64,000 nucleotides of DNA. Origin: Hydrogenispora ethanolica (GTDB lineage Bacteria > Bacillota > UBA4882 > UBA8346). This document shows, piece after piece, positions 28,612 to 37,167 of this stretch; the stretch's first letter is position 1; each line of letters starts with the position of its first letter. The translations under genes were made by a program, and so were the position numbers. The stretch covers positions 62,001 to 126,000 of the forward strand of contig NZ_SLUN01000013.1 in assembly GCF_004340685.1 (NCBI RefSeq), given 5' to 3'. Below the pieces are notes generated by a model. That model saw nothing but the letters and a program-made list of their open reading frames with translations. It did not search any database and was not told the DNA's origin.

Positions 28612-28653
28612 AATTTTGGAAAACGCGTTCAAGCATCGTGATTTTCCAAAATT
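28612..28653 (+). other. Intercistronic stem-loop between binding protein and permease
   Basis: Perfect 12-bp stem AATTTTGGAAAA (28612-28623) with TTTTCCAAAATT (28642-28653), loop 18 bases. A competing pairing aaatcac/gtgattt overlaps it. Stem-loops at this place are known between malE and malF, where they raise the binding protein to permease ratio. The same role here is inference. Confidence 0.6.
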
Positions 28654-28758
28654 TCTTTCGATGTATTTACCCACCGGAGTAGCGCCATGAAACCATCGCT
28701 GCCTAGGCCTGCTCAGGCCATTAGGCGGCGATGTGTTATGAAAGTGAGTTGACTGCTT

Positions 28759-29694
28759 TTGAATCCGACAATGATCAAGCCGGCCGGGGAACGGCCGGAG
28801 AGTCTGCCGCAGGGCTCGAGGCTCCGCCAGTTTTTCCGGGTCAACGGGATCGGGCTGGCGTTTCTCCTCCCGGCGCTCTGCTTTTATACGCTGTTTCAAT
28901 GGGGCCCGATCCTCTACAATTTTTTGCTGGCGTTTCAGAACTATACGCCGGGCCTGCCGCCGGTATGGGTGGGCCTCCAGAACTTCCAGCGGGTCTTGAG
29001 CGACTCGGTGCTGCCCCAAGCGATCGCCAACACTTTCGCCTTCGCCGGTTGGGCGCTGCTCATCGGCTATGCGGTGCCGATCGTCGCCGCCATCGTCATC
29101 ACCGAGCTCCGCCGGGGACGGGCCTTTTTCCGGCTGGCGATCTATCTTCCCAATATCATCCCGGCCATTGCCCTGTATATCATGTGGATTTATATGTTCC
29201 ATCCCACGGTGGGGCTGCTCAATCAGATATTGCAATTTTTCGGGCTGCCGGGTCTCGAATGGCTGCTCGCGCCGAAGCTGGCGCTGGTGTCCCTGGTGAT
29301 CATGAGCACCTGGGCCAATTTCGGCAGCACCGCCGTGCTCTATATGGCCAGCATCACCGCGATCCAGGCCGAATTGTACGAGGCGGCCGAGATCGACGGC
29401 GCCGGAATCGGGGCGCGGATCCGCCATATCACCCTGCCCGCGCTGCAGCCGACCATGGTCTTGCTGCTGTTGCTGCAGCTCCTGGCGACCTTGCAGGTCT
29501 TGCAGGAACCTTTTGTGATGACCGGGGGCGGCCCCAACAACGCCACCATGACGCTGATGTATCTGGCCTACAATTACGCGTTTGTCAACGCGGAGTTCGG
29601 CAAGGCCGGCGCCTTGGGCATGCTGCTTTTCCTGCTGCTGATGGTGTTATCCCTGATCTATGTGAAACTCACCAAAGTGGTGGGCCAAAAGTAA
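28759..29694 (+). CDS. Sugar ABC transporter, permease (MalF type)
   Basis: A 311-residue membrane protein with six predicted helices and the EAA loop EAAEIDGAGIGARIRHITLP near residues 210-230, which docks the ATPase. It forms the importer with the next gene. The frame opens with TTG at 28759; an ATG at 28771 is possible, and neither has a strong ribosome site. No ATPase gene is in this cluster, so a shared MsmX-like ATPase elsewhere is expected. Confidence 0.9.
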   Translation: MNPTMIKPAGERPESLPQGSRLRQFFRVNGIGLAFLLPALCFYTLFQWGPILYNFLLAFQNYTPGLPPVWVGLQNFQRVLSDSVLPQAIANTFAFAGWALLIGYAVPIVAAIVITELRRGRAFFRLAIYLPNIIPAIALYIMWIYMFHPTVGLLNQILQFFGLPGLEWLLAPKLALVSLVIMSTWANFGSTAVLYMASITAIQAELYEAAEIDGAGIGARIRHITLPALQPTMVLLLLLQLLATLQVLQEPFVMTGGGPNNATMTLMYLAYNYAFVNAEFGKAGALGMLLFLLLMVLSLIYVKLTKVVGQK

Positions 29695-29709
29695 AAGGAG
29701 GCTTGCGCG

Positions 29710-30588
29710 ATGAAGGGCACGAATCGCAGTGTCATCTCGGTTTTCGATCTGAAAAAACCTGGCGTGAAGCTGGGCTATAGCTGTTGTTATGCGCTGGCGG
29801 CCGGTCTGGCGGTGCTGATGATCTATCCGCTGTTGTGGGTCCTCTTCGGTTCGCTGAAAGAAGCGAACGAGATCTTTTTGGTTCCGCCGACCTTGCTGCC
29901 GAAGACTTTTTTATTCCAAAACTATCGGGAAGCGTGGCAGATCTATGAGATTCCCAAGGTGGTCGCCAACACCTTCATCGCCTTCGGCGGGTTTCTGTTG
30001 GTGCGGTTCGTGGTGATCAGCGCCGCCGCCTATGCGCTGTCCCACCTGAAGATCCCCTTCCGGACCGGGTTTTATATGATCTTCCTGGCCACCTTGATGC
30101 TGCCGTTCTTCGCCTATATCATCCCGGCCTATCTGGTGGTGTTCCAGTTGGGGCTGCTGAATACCTTCTGGGCGGTCTGGCTGCCGGCCGGGGCCGACTC
30201 CTTCACCTTATTGCTGTTGAAGGGGTTCTTCGACGGCATCCCCGGCGAGCTGTTCGAGGCGGCCCGGATCGACGGCGCCTCGGAATTGAAGATCCTGCGG
30301 GTGATCGTGCTGCCCCTGGCCAAACCGATCCTGGCGGCGCTGACCATCTTCGCCTTCATGGCGGTCTGGAACAACTTTCTCTGGCAGCAGATCGTGCTCT
30401 CCTCCGGCGACAAGTGGACCATCTCGGTGGCGCTCTGGTTCCGGTCGCTGGGCAATGTCGGCGCCACGGTGGCCCAGAACATTCAGCTGGCGGCGATGCT
30501 GATCAGCACCATTCCGCCGATGATCGTCTTCCTGTTCTTCCAGAAGTACATCATCGAGGGGGTCACCTTCTCGGGGATCAAGGGGTGA
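29710..30588 (+). CDS. Sugar ABC transporter, permease (MalG type)
   Basis: A 292-residue membrane protein with six helices and the EAA loop EAARIDGASELKILRVIVLP near residues 185-205. AAAGGAGG precedes the ATG, and it starts 15 bases after the MalF-type gene. It completes the importer used by the two binding proteins of this cluster. Confidence 0.92.
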   Translation: MKGTNRSVISVFDLKKPGVKLGYSCCYALAAGLAVLMIYPLLWVLFGSLKEANEIFLVPPTLLPKTFLFQNYREAWQIYEIPKVVANTFIAFGGFLLVRFVVISAAAYALSHLKIPFRTGFYMIFLATLMLPFFAYIIPAYLVVFQLGLLNTFWAVWLPAGADSFTLLLLKGFFDGIPGELFEAARIDGASELKILRVIVLPLAKPILAALTIFAFMAVWNNFLWQQIVLSSGDKWTISVALWFRSLGNVGATVAQNIQLAAMLISTIPPMIVFLFFQKYIIEGVTFSGIKG

Positions 30589-30663
30589 GGAATCTCGGGA
30601 GCTGCCCGTAAAGCCCACGATCTGGGGAGCGTTTTTTGATTGCCTCGAGGGAGCCTCCATTTC

Positions 30664-30694
30664 TCCTCCGGGTCAAAGGAGAACTACCGGAGGA
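30664..30694 (+). other. Small stem-loop ahead of the fusion gene
   Basis: TCCTCCGG (30664-30671) pairs with CCGGAGGA (30687-30694). No T-run follows, so it may only tune expression of the gene that starts at 30730. Confidence 0.4.
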
Positions 30695-30729
30695 ATATTC
30701 TGCGTAATTTTCGAATAAGGAGCGACAGC

Positions 30730-33699
30730 ATGAGCACGATGCAAGCGGCGATTTTCGATCTTGACGGCGTGATCGTCGATACCGCCAAATATCATTACCT
30801 GGCCTGGAAGCGGCTGGCCGGGGAGTTGGGCTTTGATTTCGCGCCGGAGGACAACGAGCGGCTGAAAGGGGTCAGCCGGATGCGGTCGCTGGCGATCATT
30901 CTGGAGATCGGCGGGATCCGGCTCTCCGAGGCGGAGCAGGCGGAGTGGGCCGCCCGGAAAAACGCATGGTACCTGGAGTATATCGGGGCCATGACGCCGG
31001 CGGAGATCCTGCCGGGGGTGGTGCCTTTTCTGAACAGGCTGCGGCAGCGGGGGATCAAGACCGCGCTGGCCTCGGCCAGCAAGAATGCCGGGCTGATCCT
31101 GGAGAAGCTGGGGATCGGCCCGCTCTTCGACGCGGTGGTCGACGGCAATGCGGTGGCCAAGGCCAAGCCGGACCCGGAGGTTTTCGTGACCGCCGCCGCG
31201 CGGCTGGGAGTGCCGGCCGGGGAGTGCGTGGTATTCGAGGATGCGGTGGCCGGGATCGCGGCGGCCCGCGGCGCCGGAATGGCGGTGATCGGCATCGGCG
31301 ATCCGCGGATCCTGACCGAGGCCGATCTGGTCATCGCCGACTTCACCCGGCTCAACGAAGCGTTGCTCACCGGCGAGCCCAGCGACGCCGCGCTGCTGAT
31401 CCGGGAGGAGGGCTTCCGGCCGGAGCGGATCGAGCTCAATGGGAGCAAGTTCGTGTTGGGCAACGGTTATGCCGGCTACCGGGGAACGCTGGAGGAGGAC
31501 GGTGCCGCCGAACAGGCGGCCTGCACGCTGGCGGGGCTCTACGACCGCCGGGGCGAGGCGTGGCGGGAACCGGTCAACGCGCCCAACGGCTTTTACACCG
31601 TCCTGCATTACGAGGGCCAAAGGCTGGCGGCGACGGCCCTGCCGCCGCGCGAACATTGCCAGGAGATGGATATGCGCCGCGGGTTGCACCGGCGGGCGAC
31701 GCGTTTCGCGGTGGAAGATGCCACAGTGACGATCGCGGCGGAGCGTTTCCTGAGTCTGGCCGATCCCCATCTCTTGGCCCTAGAGTACCGCTTCCGGGCC
31801 GATCGCAGCGGCCAGGTCCTGCTGGAGACGGGGATCGACGCCGCGGTCTGGGACATCAACGGTCCGCACCTGGCGCAGCTGGCGTTGGACCAGCGCGACG
31901 GGCAACTGCTGGCGGAGGCCGTGACCAACGAAGGCGAGGGGCTGGCGGTGGCCGAGGCCTGGGATTGGGACGGACCCTGCACGGAGGTGGAAGGGGAGCG
32001 GAATATCCTGCGCCGGGTGGCGCTGACGGTCGAAGCGGGCCGGGAATACTGTTTCCACAAGTATGTCTCGATCTTCACCGCCAAGGACGGGGTCCCGGAC
32101 CCGGCCGGAGCGGCGCTGGCCCACAACCGGGAGGCGCGCGGCCTGGGTTATCAGCGTTTGCGACTGCGCCACGCCCAGCTTTGGCATGAGCGCTGGCTCC
32201 GGGCGGATGTGCGGATCGACGGTGATCCCGTCGCCCAACTGGCGTTACGCTACAGTATCTATCTGCTGCTTTCGGCCGCGCCGGCGCATAGCGGGCAGGT
32301 CTCTATTCCGGGGCGGGGGCTCTCGGGCCAGACTTATAAGGGGGCCATCTTCTGGGACACCGAGCTGTTCATGCTGCCCTTCTTCGATTACACCCATCCG
32401 GAATTGGCGCGCAATCTGGTGCTGTACCGCTGCCATACCCTGGCGGGAGCCCGGCGCAAGGCTGCGGAGTACGGTTATGAGGGCGCGTTTTACGCCTGGG
32501 AGAGCCAGGAGCGCGGCGACGACGCCTGCACCTTGTTTAATGTGACCGATGTCTTCACCGGCCGGCCCATGCGCACTTATTTCCGGGATAAACAGATCCA
32601 CATCAGCGCCGCGGTGGCCCACGCCATCTGGCAGTACTGCCGGATCAGCGGCGACCGGACCGTGCTCTTGGCGGGCGGGGCCGAGGCCATCCTGGAATGC
32701 GCCCGGTTCTTCCATTCGCACGCCTATTTCAAGCCGGCCCAAAACCGTTATGAGCTGCTGGAGGTGACCGGGCCGGACGAGTACCACGAGCGGGTGGCGA
32801 ATAACGCCTATACCAACGCCATGGCCCGCCGGACGTTCCGGATCGCGCGGGAACTCCTGGAGTGGCTGCAAACGGAGGAGGAGGAATACGGCCGGGCGCT
32901 CCTGGCCAAGCTGAGGATCGCGGACGGAGCCGCCTTCATCGCGGATATGGCCGAGCGGCTGTACGTCCCGGCGCCGGACCCCGGGACGCTGCTCATCGAG
33001 CAGTTCGACGGCTACTTTCGCCTGGAGGATGTGACGCTGGCCGAGCTGAAGGGCAGGATGAAGCATCCCCACGAGTACTTGGGCGGCGGTAACGGGTTGG
33101 CCACGACCACCCGGATCCTGAAACAAGCCGACGTGGTGGCGCTGCTGAACCTCTTCAAGGAGGAATATTCGCAGGATGTCAAGCGCGCCAACTGGGAGTA
33201 CTATGAGCCCCGGACCGAGCACGGCTCCAGCCTGAGCCCCTGCGTCTATGCGATGCTGGCGGCGGACATCGGCAAGCCCGATTGGGCTTATCCCTATTTC
33301 ATGAAGACCGCCACGCTCGACCTGAACGGCGATTATAAACGGTTCGTCGGAACGCTGTACATCGGCGGCACTCATCCGGCGGCCAACGGCGGCGCCTGGA
33401 TGGCGGCGGTCCTGGGTTTCGGCGGGCTGCATTGCGACGGGGAAACCATCCGCTTCAAGCCGGCGCTGCCTTCACACTGGCAGGGGTTGAGTTTCCATTT
33501 TCAGATGAAGGGAGACTGGTTCGCGGCGGAAATCACGCCGCAAGCGGTGCAAGTCACCGCCGCTGCCGCCAACCGCGCCACTGTCCGCGTAACCATCGCC
33601 GGGCAGACGCTGGATTGCGCGCCGGGACAGACGGTTACCGTCCATGGAGAATTCGGCCGCGGCGGTGCTGAACCCGGAGGAGAAGCGGCGGCCGGATAA
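30730..33699 (+). CDS. Beta-phosphoglucomutase fused to GH65 phosphorylase
   Basis: A 989-residue two-domain enzyme. Residues 1 to about 220 form a HAD-type beta-phosphoglucomutase: nucleophile Asp10 and acid/base Asp12 in FDLDGVIVDT, plus KAKPDPEVF and FEDAVAGI. From about 235 the chain is a full GH65 phosphorylase with general acid Glu684 in VTGPDEYHERV and HGSSLSPCVYAML. The second half releases beta-glucose-1-phosphate and the first half can turn it into glucose-6-phosphate in the same polypeptide. These are normally separate neighbouring genes (for example mapA and pgmB). The frame opens at 30640, but ATG 30730 with AAGGAG is the proper start of the HAD fold. Confidence 0.9.
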   Translation: MSTMQAAIFDLDGVIVDTAKYHYLAWKRLAGELGFDFAPEDNERLKGVSRMRSLAIILEIGGIRLSEAEQAEWAARKNAWYLEYIGAMTPAEILPGVVPFLNRLRQRGIKTALASASKNAGLILEKLGIGPLFDAVVDGNAVAKAKPDPEVFVTAAARLGVPAGECVVFEDAVAGIAAARGAGMAVIGIGDPRILTEADLVIADFTRLNEALLTGEPSDAALLIREEGFRPERIELNGSKFVLGNGYAGYRGTLEEDGAAEQAACTLAGLYDRRGEAWREPVNAPNGFYTVLHYEGQRLAATALPPREHCQEMDMRRGLHRRATRFAVEDATVTIAAERFLSLADPHLLALEYRFRADRSGQVLLETGIDAAVWDINGPHLAQLALDQRDGQLLAEAVTNEGEGLAVAEAWDWDGPCTEVEGERNILRRVALTVEAGREYCFHKYVSIFTAKDGVPDPAGAALAHNREARGLGYQRLRLRHAQLWHERWLRADVRIDGDPVAQLALRYSIYLLLSAAPAHSGQVSIPGRGLSGQTYKGAIFWDTELFMLPFFDYTHPELARNLVLYRCHTLAGARRKAAEYGYEGAFYAWESQERGDDACTLFNVTDVFTGRPMRTYFRDKQIHISAAVAHAIWQYCRISGDRTVLLAGGAEAILECARFFHSHAYFKPAQNRYELLEVTGPDEYHERVANNAYTNAMARRTFRIARELLEWLQTEEEEYGRALLAKLRIADGAAFIADMAERLYVPAPDPGTLLIEQFDGYFRLEDVTLAELKGRMKHPHEYLGGGNGLATTTRILKQADVVALLNLFKEEYSQDVKRANWEYYEPRTEHGSSLSPCVYAMLAADIGKPDWAYPYFMKTATLDLNGDYKRFVGTLYIGGTHPAANGGAWMAAVLGFGGLHCDGETIRFKPALPSHWQGLSFHFQMKGDWFAAEITPQAVQVTAAAANRATVRVTIAGQTLDCAPGQTVTVHGEFGRGGAEPGGEAAAG

Positions 33700-33749
33700 G
33701 AAACAGCAGCCGGACGGAGCGGGATGAAGTGATATTTTTTTGAAAGACG

Positions 33750-33800
33750 AGCATGTTCGGTGACGGAGGGGATAACCCGCGTGACGGAACATGCTTTTTT
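33750..33800 (+). terminator. Terminator after the fusion gene, made of two facing array units
   Basis: Arms agcatgttc (33750-33758) and gaacatgct (33787-33795) with T-run. Read forward, 33751-33771 fits the array 2 unit (gcatgtt lead, core CGGTGACGG). The reverse complement of 33774-33794 also fits it (gcatgtt lead, core CCGTCACGC). Confidence 0.75.
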
Positions 33801-33834
33801 ATTGGCCGGATCAGTGGCGCGAGCGGTTCGCGGA

Positions 33835-34149
33835 AGGCATTCAGTTACTGAATGAGCATGCGCGGTAACTGTGAAAGCATATTCAGTTAGTGAACGAGGA
33901 TGATCAGTAACTGAACAACCATATTCCGTAACTGAACGAACATGTTTAGTAACAGAATGAACATCTTCAGTTACTGAATGAGCATGTTCAGTAACTGAAT
34001 GAGCTTGCACAGTTACTGAGTAAGGATATTCCGTAACGGAACGAAAATGTTTCGTAACAAAATGAAAATCTTCCGTAAGGGAACGGCAATGTTTGGCAAC
34101 TGAATGAAGACGCGCAGTAACTTTGGGAACTGATTTCGTAACAAGAAAA
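33835..34149. repeat. Array 2: fifteen contiguous 21-bp units
   Basis: Fifteen units of exactly 21 bp with no insertions (starts 33835, 33856, 33877, up to 34129). Each has a 7-base lead like gcatgtt, a 9-base core like CAGTNACTG and a 5-base tail like aatga. Six cores are perfect palindromes: CAGTTACTG or CAGTAACTG five times and the doubly changed CCGTAACGG once. The array begins 35 bases after the terminator and reads into AT-rich DNA. Units near the right end are the most diverged. Confidence 0.93.
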
Positions 34150-34409
34150 CCCCTAAAGACCGCTCTACTGGCAAAGGATTTTTTCTACTATTTTTTGGCA
34201 AGCTTTCAGGATATAATAAAGTAGATTAATTTAGCACCAATGGAGGAACGGAAACAAAAAAATCGAAACTTAAATTGGTAAGGGTTATAGGGCCAATCAG
34301 AGAGATACGAGAGTCCTGGAAACTTGTGTTAATAAGCTTTCATAGAGAAAAGAATGGGTAGTGTTGACTTAACTCTTAAGAAGACAAACGTTTCGATAGG
34401 GGTGATCGA
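34150..34409. other. Gene-free leader of the ATPase gene
   Basis: About 260 AT-rich bases after array 2. A TATAAT lies at 34212-34217 and a TTGACT near 34365, but neither has a partner hexamer at good spacing. No gene is supported. Confidence 0.4.
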
Positions 34410-35528
34410 ATGATCTATATTCAGGATTTAACCATTAAAGTTTTTCGGGGCATAAATGAATTAAAATTGAAAAATTTGGCTGAGATCAACATCATTACTG
34501 GGATCAATAACTCGGGTAAAACTTCAATTTTAGAAGCGATTCGTTTAATAGAAAATCCGTTGGATATCATTAATGCAGTCAGAATATCTCGACAAAGGGA
34601 AAACTTATTTCCACCATTGATGGGGAGAGGAAGACTTGGAAGTTTTGATTCGTTCATAAACATGTTTGGCAGGGATGGTAATATAAACCGAATAGTGCTC
34701 TCTGGAAATTTTAATAGCATAACATTTGATTTAAAGATTGAAGGTACTATAGAAAAAAGATTGCTTGATATTGATGAGTTTAAGAAAAATTCAAAGAATC
34801 GATATGGAGTAGTCGATCAGGATATAATTAATGGAGAAATTGATTGTTTTGTCGGAATAATTGGTTATACGAAAAATGGAAAACACACTGAGGAGAATGT
34901 GCTACTTTCACGCTATGATAAGTTTATATCCAATAACAGAAACGCGACAATCAATATAGAGTATCTATCCCCGATTGACCATATTATTAAAAATACTCAC
35001 ATCAATCAATTGATTAAAAGTGGCCTTAAGAGTGAGGTTATTGATGTTTTAAGAATTTTTGATCCTCAAATCAAAGGACTGGAGATGATTGGTGAGGGTT
35101 TTAATATTGTGCCTTATATTGATCATGAAAACCTTGGCCTTATGCCATTATCTACATATGGTGATGGTTTAAAAAAGGTTTTATTATTAGCATCTTCTAT
35201 TGTAAAGGCCAAAAATGGTATTTTACTAATTGATGAGATCGAAACAGCCATCCATGTTAGCGCACTAGAAGAGATCTTTAAATGGTTTGTTGTGGCTTGT
35301 CAAAAGTTTCAGGTTCAAGTTTTTGCAACCACTCATAGCCTCGAAGTGATCGATGCAATTTTAAAAGGTGTTGCAGTTAGTTATGAGAAAAATAATATAA
35401 ATGCGGAAAATGATCCACTCCGAGTAATTACTTTGAAAAAGCAAAACCAAAAAACTTTAGCGCGCTCACTTCCAGGTAAAGAAGCATTGAATTCCAGAGA
35501 AGAATTTGACATGGAGTTGAGACAATGA
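34410..35528 (+). CDS. AAA15/OLD-type ATPase, putative defence protein
   Basis: A 372-residue ABC-like ATPase of the AAA_15/AAA_21 group. Walker A is GINNSGKT (31-38), and Walker B ILLIDEIETAIH holds Asp275-Glu276, followed by ATTHSLEVIDA. A helical insert separates them. Unlike one-chain OLD nucleases it lacks a C-terminal TOPRIM domain; the TOPRIM sits in the next gene, which overlaps by 4 bases (ATGA). This two-gene form is known from PARIS (AriA/AriB) and related phage-defence pairs. GC content is far lower than in the flanking sugar genes, which suggests transfer. Confidence 0.85.
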   Translation: MIYIQDLTIKVFRGINELKLKNLAEINIITGINNSGKTSILEAIRLIENPLDIINAVRISRQRENLFPPLMGRGRLGSFDSFINMFGRDGNINRIVLSGNFNSITFDLKIEGTIEKRLLDIDEFKKNSKNRYGVVDQDIINGEIDCFVGIIGYTKNGKHTEENVLLSRYDKFISNNRNATINIEYLSPIDHIIKNTHINQLIKSGLKSEVIDVLRIFDPQIKGLEMIGEGFNIVPYIDHENLGLMPLSTYGDGLKKVLLLASSIVKAKNGILLIDEIETAIHVSALEEIFKWFVVACQKFQVQVFATTHSLEVIDAILKGVAVSYEKNNINAENDPLRVITLKKQNQKTLARSLPGKEALNSREEFDMELRQ

Positions 35529-36241
35529 ACAGCATTATATTTTGCGAAGGAAGAGTGGACGCTGTTTTGATTGGACAGTATTTGGTTGCTAATAGGGAAT
35601 GGGCATATTCAAGAGAGTTCAAAGAAAATTTAAAATTAAATCCAGAAGATAAAAAACAGCTAATAAATGCATATAAAAGAGACAATGACTGGGTTTATAT
35701 TTGGGCGGTCGGTGGGAGAAACAGGTTCCAAACCCCTATACAAAAAGTTTTGACCTTGAATCAAAAGGCAGATAATGAATCAGGTTTTAGAAATTACATT
35801 ATTTTGGTTGATAATGACGGTGGAGAACAATCTGAAATTCAAACGGAATTTTGTAATTGTTTTCATATCACCCGACTTAGAAATAATGAATGGGAAGATT
35901 TTCATTATGTAAATGGTTTCGGAGAGGATAGTACAGCAAGAATATTACTAACGATTATTCCGTTTGATGAACCAGGTGCTCTAGAAACGGTTATGATCAA
36001 TTCATTGGCTGAAAAGGATGATGAGAATATTGTACCTAGGTGTCTAGAGTTCGTTGATGGTATACAAACAAGAAAATATTTGCTTAATCGACGTGAAAAA
36101 TTGAAGGCAAAGCTATCAACGATTGTTTCAATTATATCTCCAGATCGGGCTGTAGATAGTCTAGTGGAAATCATCGAGGGTATTGAATGGAACAAGTATA
36201 ACTCAGTTAACCGCGCGTTCAACAAATTATTGGAATTATAG
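35525..36241 (+). CDS. TOPRIM-like partner of the ATPase (DUF3226-like)
   Basis: A 238-residue protein. It opens with a TOPRIM first motif, Glu8 in IIFCEGRVDAV, and has the acidic DxD motif at Asp96/Asp98 in ILVDNDGGEQ. These two sites bind metal in TOPRIM nucleases and primases. The family may be DUF3226 or a relative of AriB; I cannot decide from sequence alone. Translation is coupled to the ATPase by the ATGA overlap. In PARIS-type systems the ATPase holds the TOPRIM partner inactive until a phage trigger; such a role here is inference. Confidence 0.7.
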   Translation: MNSIIFCEGRVDAVLIGQYLVANREWAYSREFKENLKLNPEDKKQLINAYKRDNDWVYIWAVGGRNRFQTPIQKVLTLNQKADNESGFRNYIILVDNDGGEQSEIQTEFCNCFHITRLRNNEWEDFHYVNGFGEDSTARILLTIIPFDEPGALETVMINSLAEKDDENIVPRCLEFVDGIQTRKYLLNRREKLKAKLSTIVSIISPDRAVDSLVEIIEGIEWNKYNSVNRAFNKLLEL

Positions 36242-36345
36242 ACCGAATGGTGTTATTTAAGTAATGAATTATGAATCAGGAAATCTATAGCCCTTGAGAT
36301 TCAAAAAGGACCAAATCAGATCATTAAGAATTCTTCTAATGTTTT

Positions 36346-36558
36346 TTATTGAGTGTCCGGCTCATAAACCATCAAATCTCCCGGCTGGCAATGGAGAGCA
36401 TTACATATGCGGTTGATTACTGATAAATCCACCCTGGTGCAGGTATTGTTATAGATTGCATACAAGGTGTTTTTATTGACCCCGCTTTTTTCTTGGAGTT
36501 CGGGGACTTTCATCCGATTGTTTTCAAACATCAATCTGTCGAGCGTGAACCGAATCAT
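36346..36558 (-). CDS. XRE-family helix-turn-helix regulator (small)
   Basis: A 70-residue protein that is one HTH_XRE domain (LQEKSGVNKNTLYAIYNN...LSVINRICNALHCQPGDLMVY). Proteins of this size act as small Cro-type repressors. It is convergent with the ATPase/TOPRIM pair and divergent from the module at 36.8 kb, whose promoter lies about 100 bases away. Its target could be that promoter or its own. Confidence 0.85.
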   Translation of the reverse strand: MIRFTLDRLMFENNRMKVPELQEKSGVNKNTLYAIYNNTCTRVDLSVINRICNALHCQPGDLMVYEPDTQ

Positions 36559-36650
36559 TGTAAAACCTCTCTTTGGCTAATTAACTATGTATATTATACC
36601 TTTTTCTAGTGAAAGCAGCAAATTAAGTAGTGAAAAAATCCAATGATTGA

Positions 36651-36679
36651 TTGACAAAGAATGTTGTCTGTTATAAAAT
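36651..36679 (+). promoter_or_regulatory. SigA-type promoter of the small-gene module, copy 1
   Basis: TTGACA (36651-36656), a 17-base spacer and TAAAAT (36674-36679). The module's first gene starts about 150 bases downstream. Confidence 0.7.
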
Positions 36680-36830
36680 GAATAATGTACAAATTGCATA
36701 TTAACGGGCAATAATTACAATGAAGTATGTACAAAATTTTTATTGAATCAGTACGTTATGCAAAGCTTTATATGTGCTTTTGTTACGCAGGAAAACTGCA
36801 AAAGATTCTTTACCTCCAGGAGGTCCTCCC

Positions 36831-37139
36831 ATGCTTACCAGCGACAGCAAAGGCATTTACGAATTCATCTTCGACCGGATTTATAAGATCAACGAGGAAC
36901 TCCTGCCGCACGATGCGGAATACCGGGAATGGGGCCGGAAACAGCGGGAGGTTCTGGATCGACTCTGGGCCGGGCTTGCGCCGGAAGAACGGAAAATGCT
37001 CGATGATTTTGACGTCAACCGGACCATGCAGATGAACCGGAGGGATGAATTGTTTTACAGCCGGGGGTTAATGGATGGGATTATCCTCGCCGCTTGGATC
37101 GAGCGGATAAAACGGGGCGGAGAGCTTTCAGTCCCGTGA
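36831..37139 (+). CDS. DUF6809-like small acidic protein
   Basis: A 102-residue protein of charged helices: YEFIFDRIYKINEELLPHDAEYREW, shown in part, and a C-terminal FYSRGLMDGIILAAWI helix. Pattern and size recall DUF6809 proteins common in Clostridia, whose role is unknown. AGGAGG precedes the ATG at 36831. It opens a module that is repeated 1443 bases further on, where this gene has a stop. Family assignment is from memory of the pattern and should be taken as likely, not certain. Confidence 0.65.
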   Translation: MLTSDSKGIYEFIFDRIYKINEELLPHDAEYREWGRKQREVLDRLWAGLAPEERKMLDDFDVNRTMQMNRRDELFYSRGLMDGIILAAWIERIKRGGELSVP

Positions 37140-37167
37140 ACCATGGCAATCAGTTCTGAAGAAAGCG

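Noticed and set aside
33501-34010. A 169-residue minus-strand protein with SVTE heptads
   Set aside because: It runs through the terminator and the 3' end of the GH65 fusion, has no ribosome site, and its repeat follows from the 21-base DNA period.
33835-34149. CRISPR array
   Set aside because: Units touch each other, differ from each other and have no unique spacers. No cas gene is nearby.
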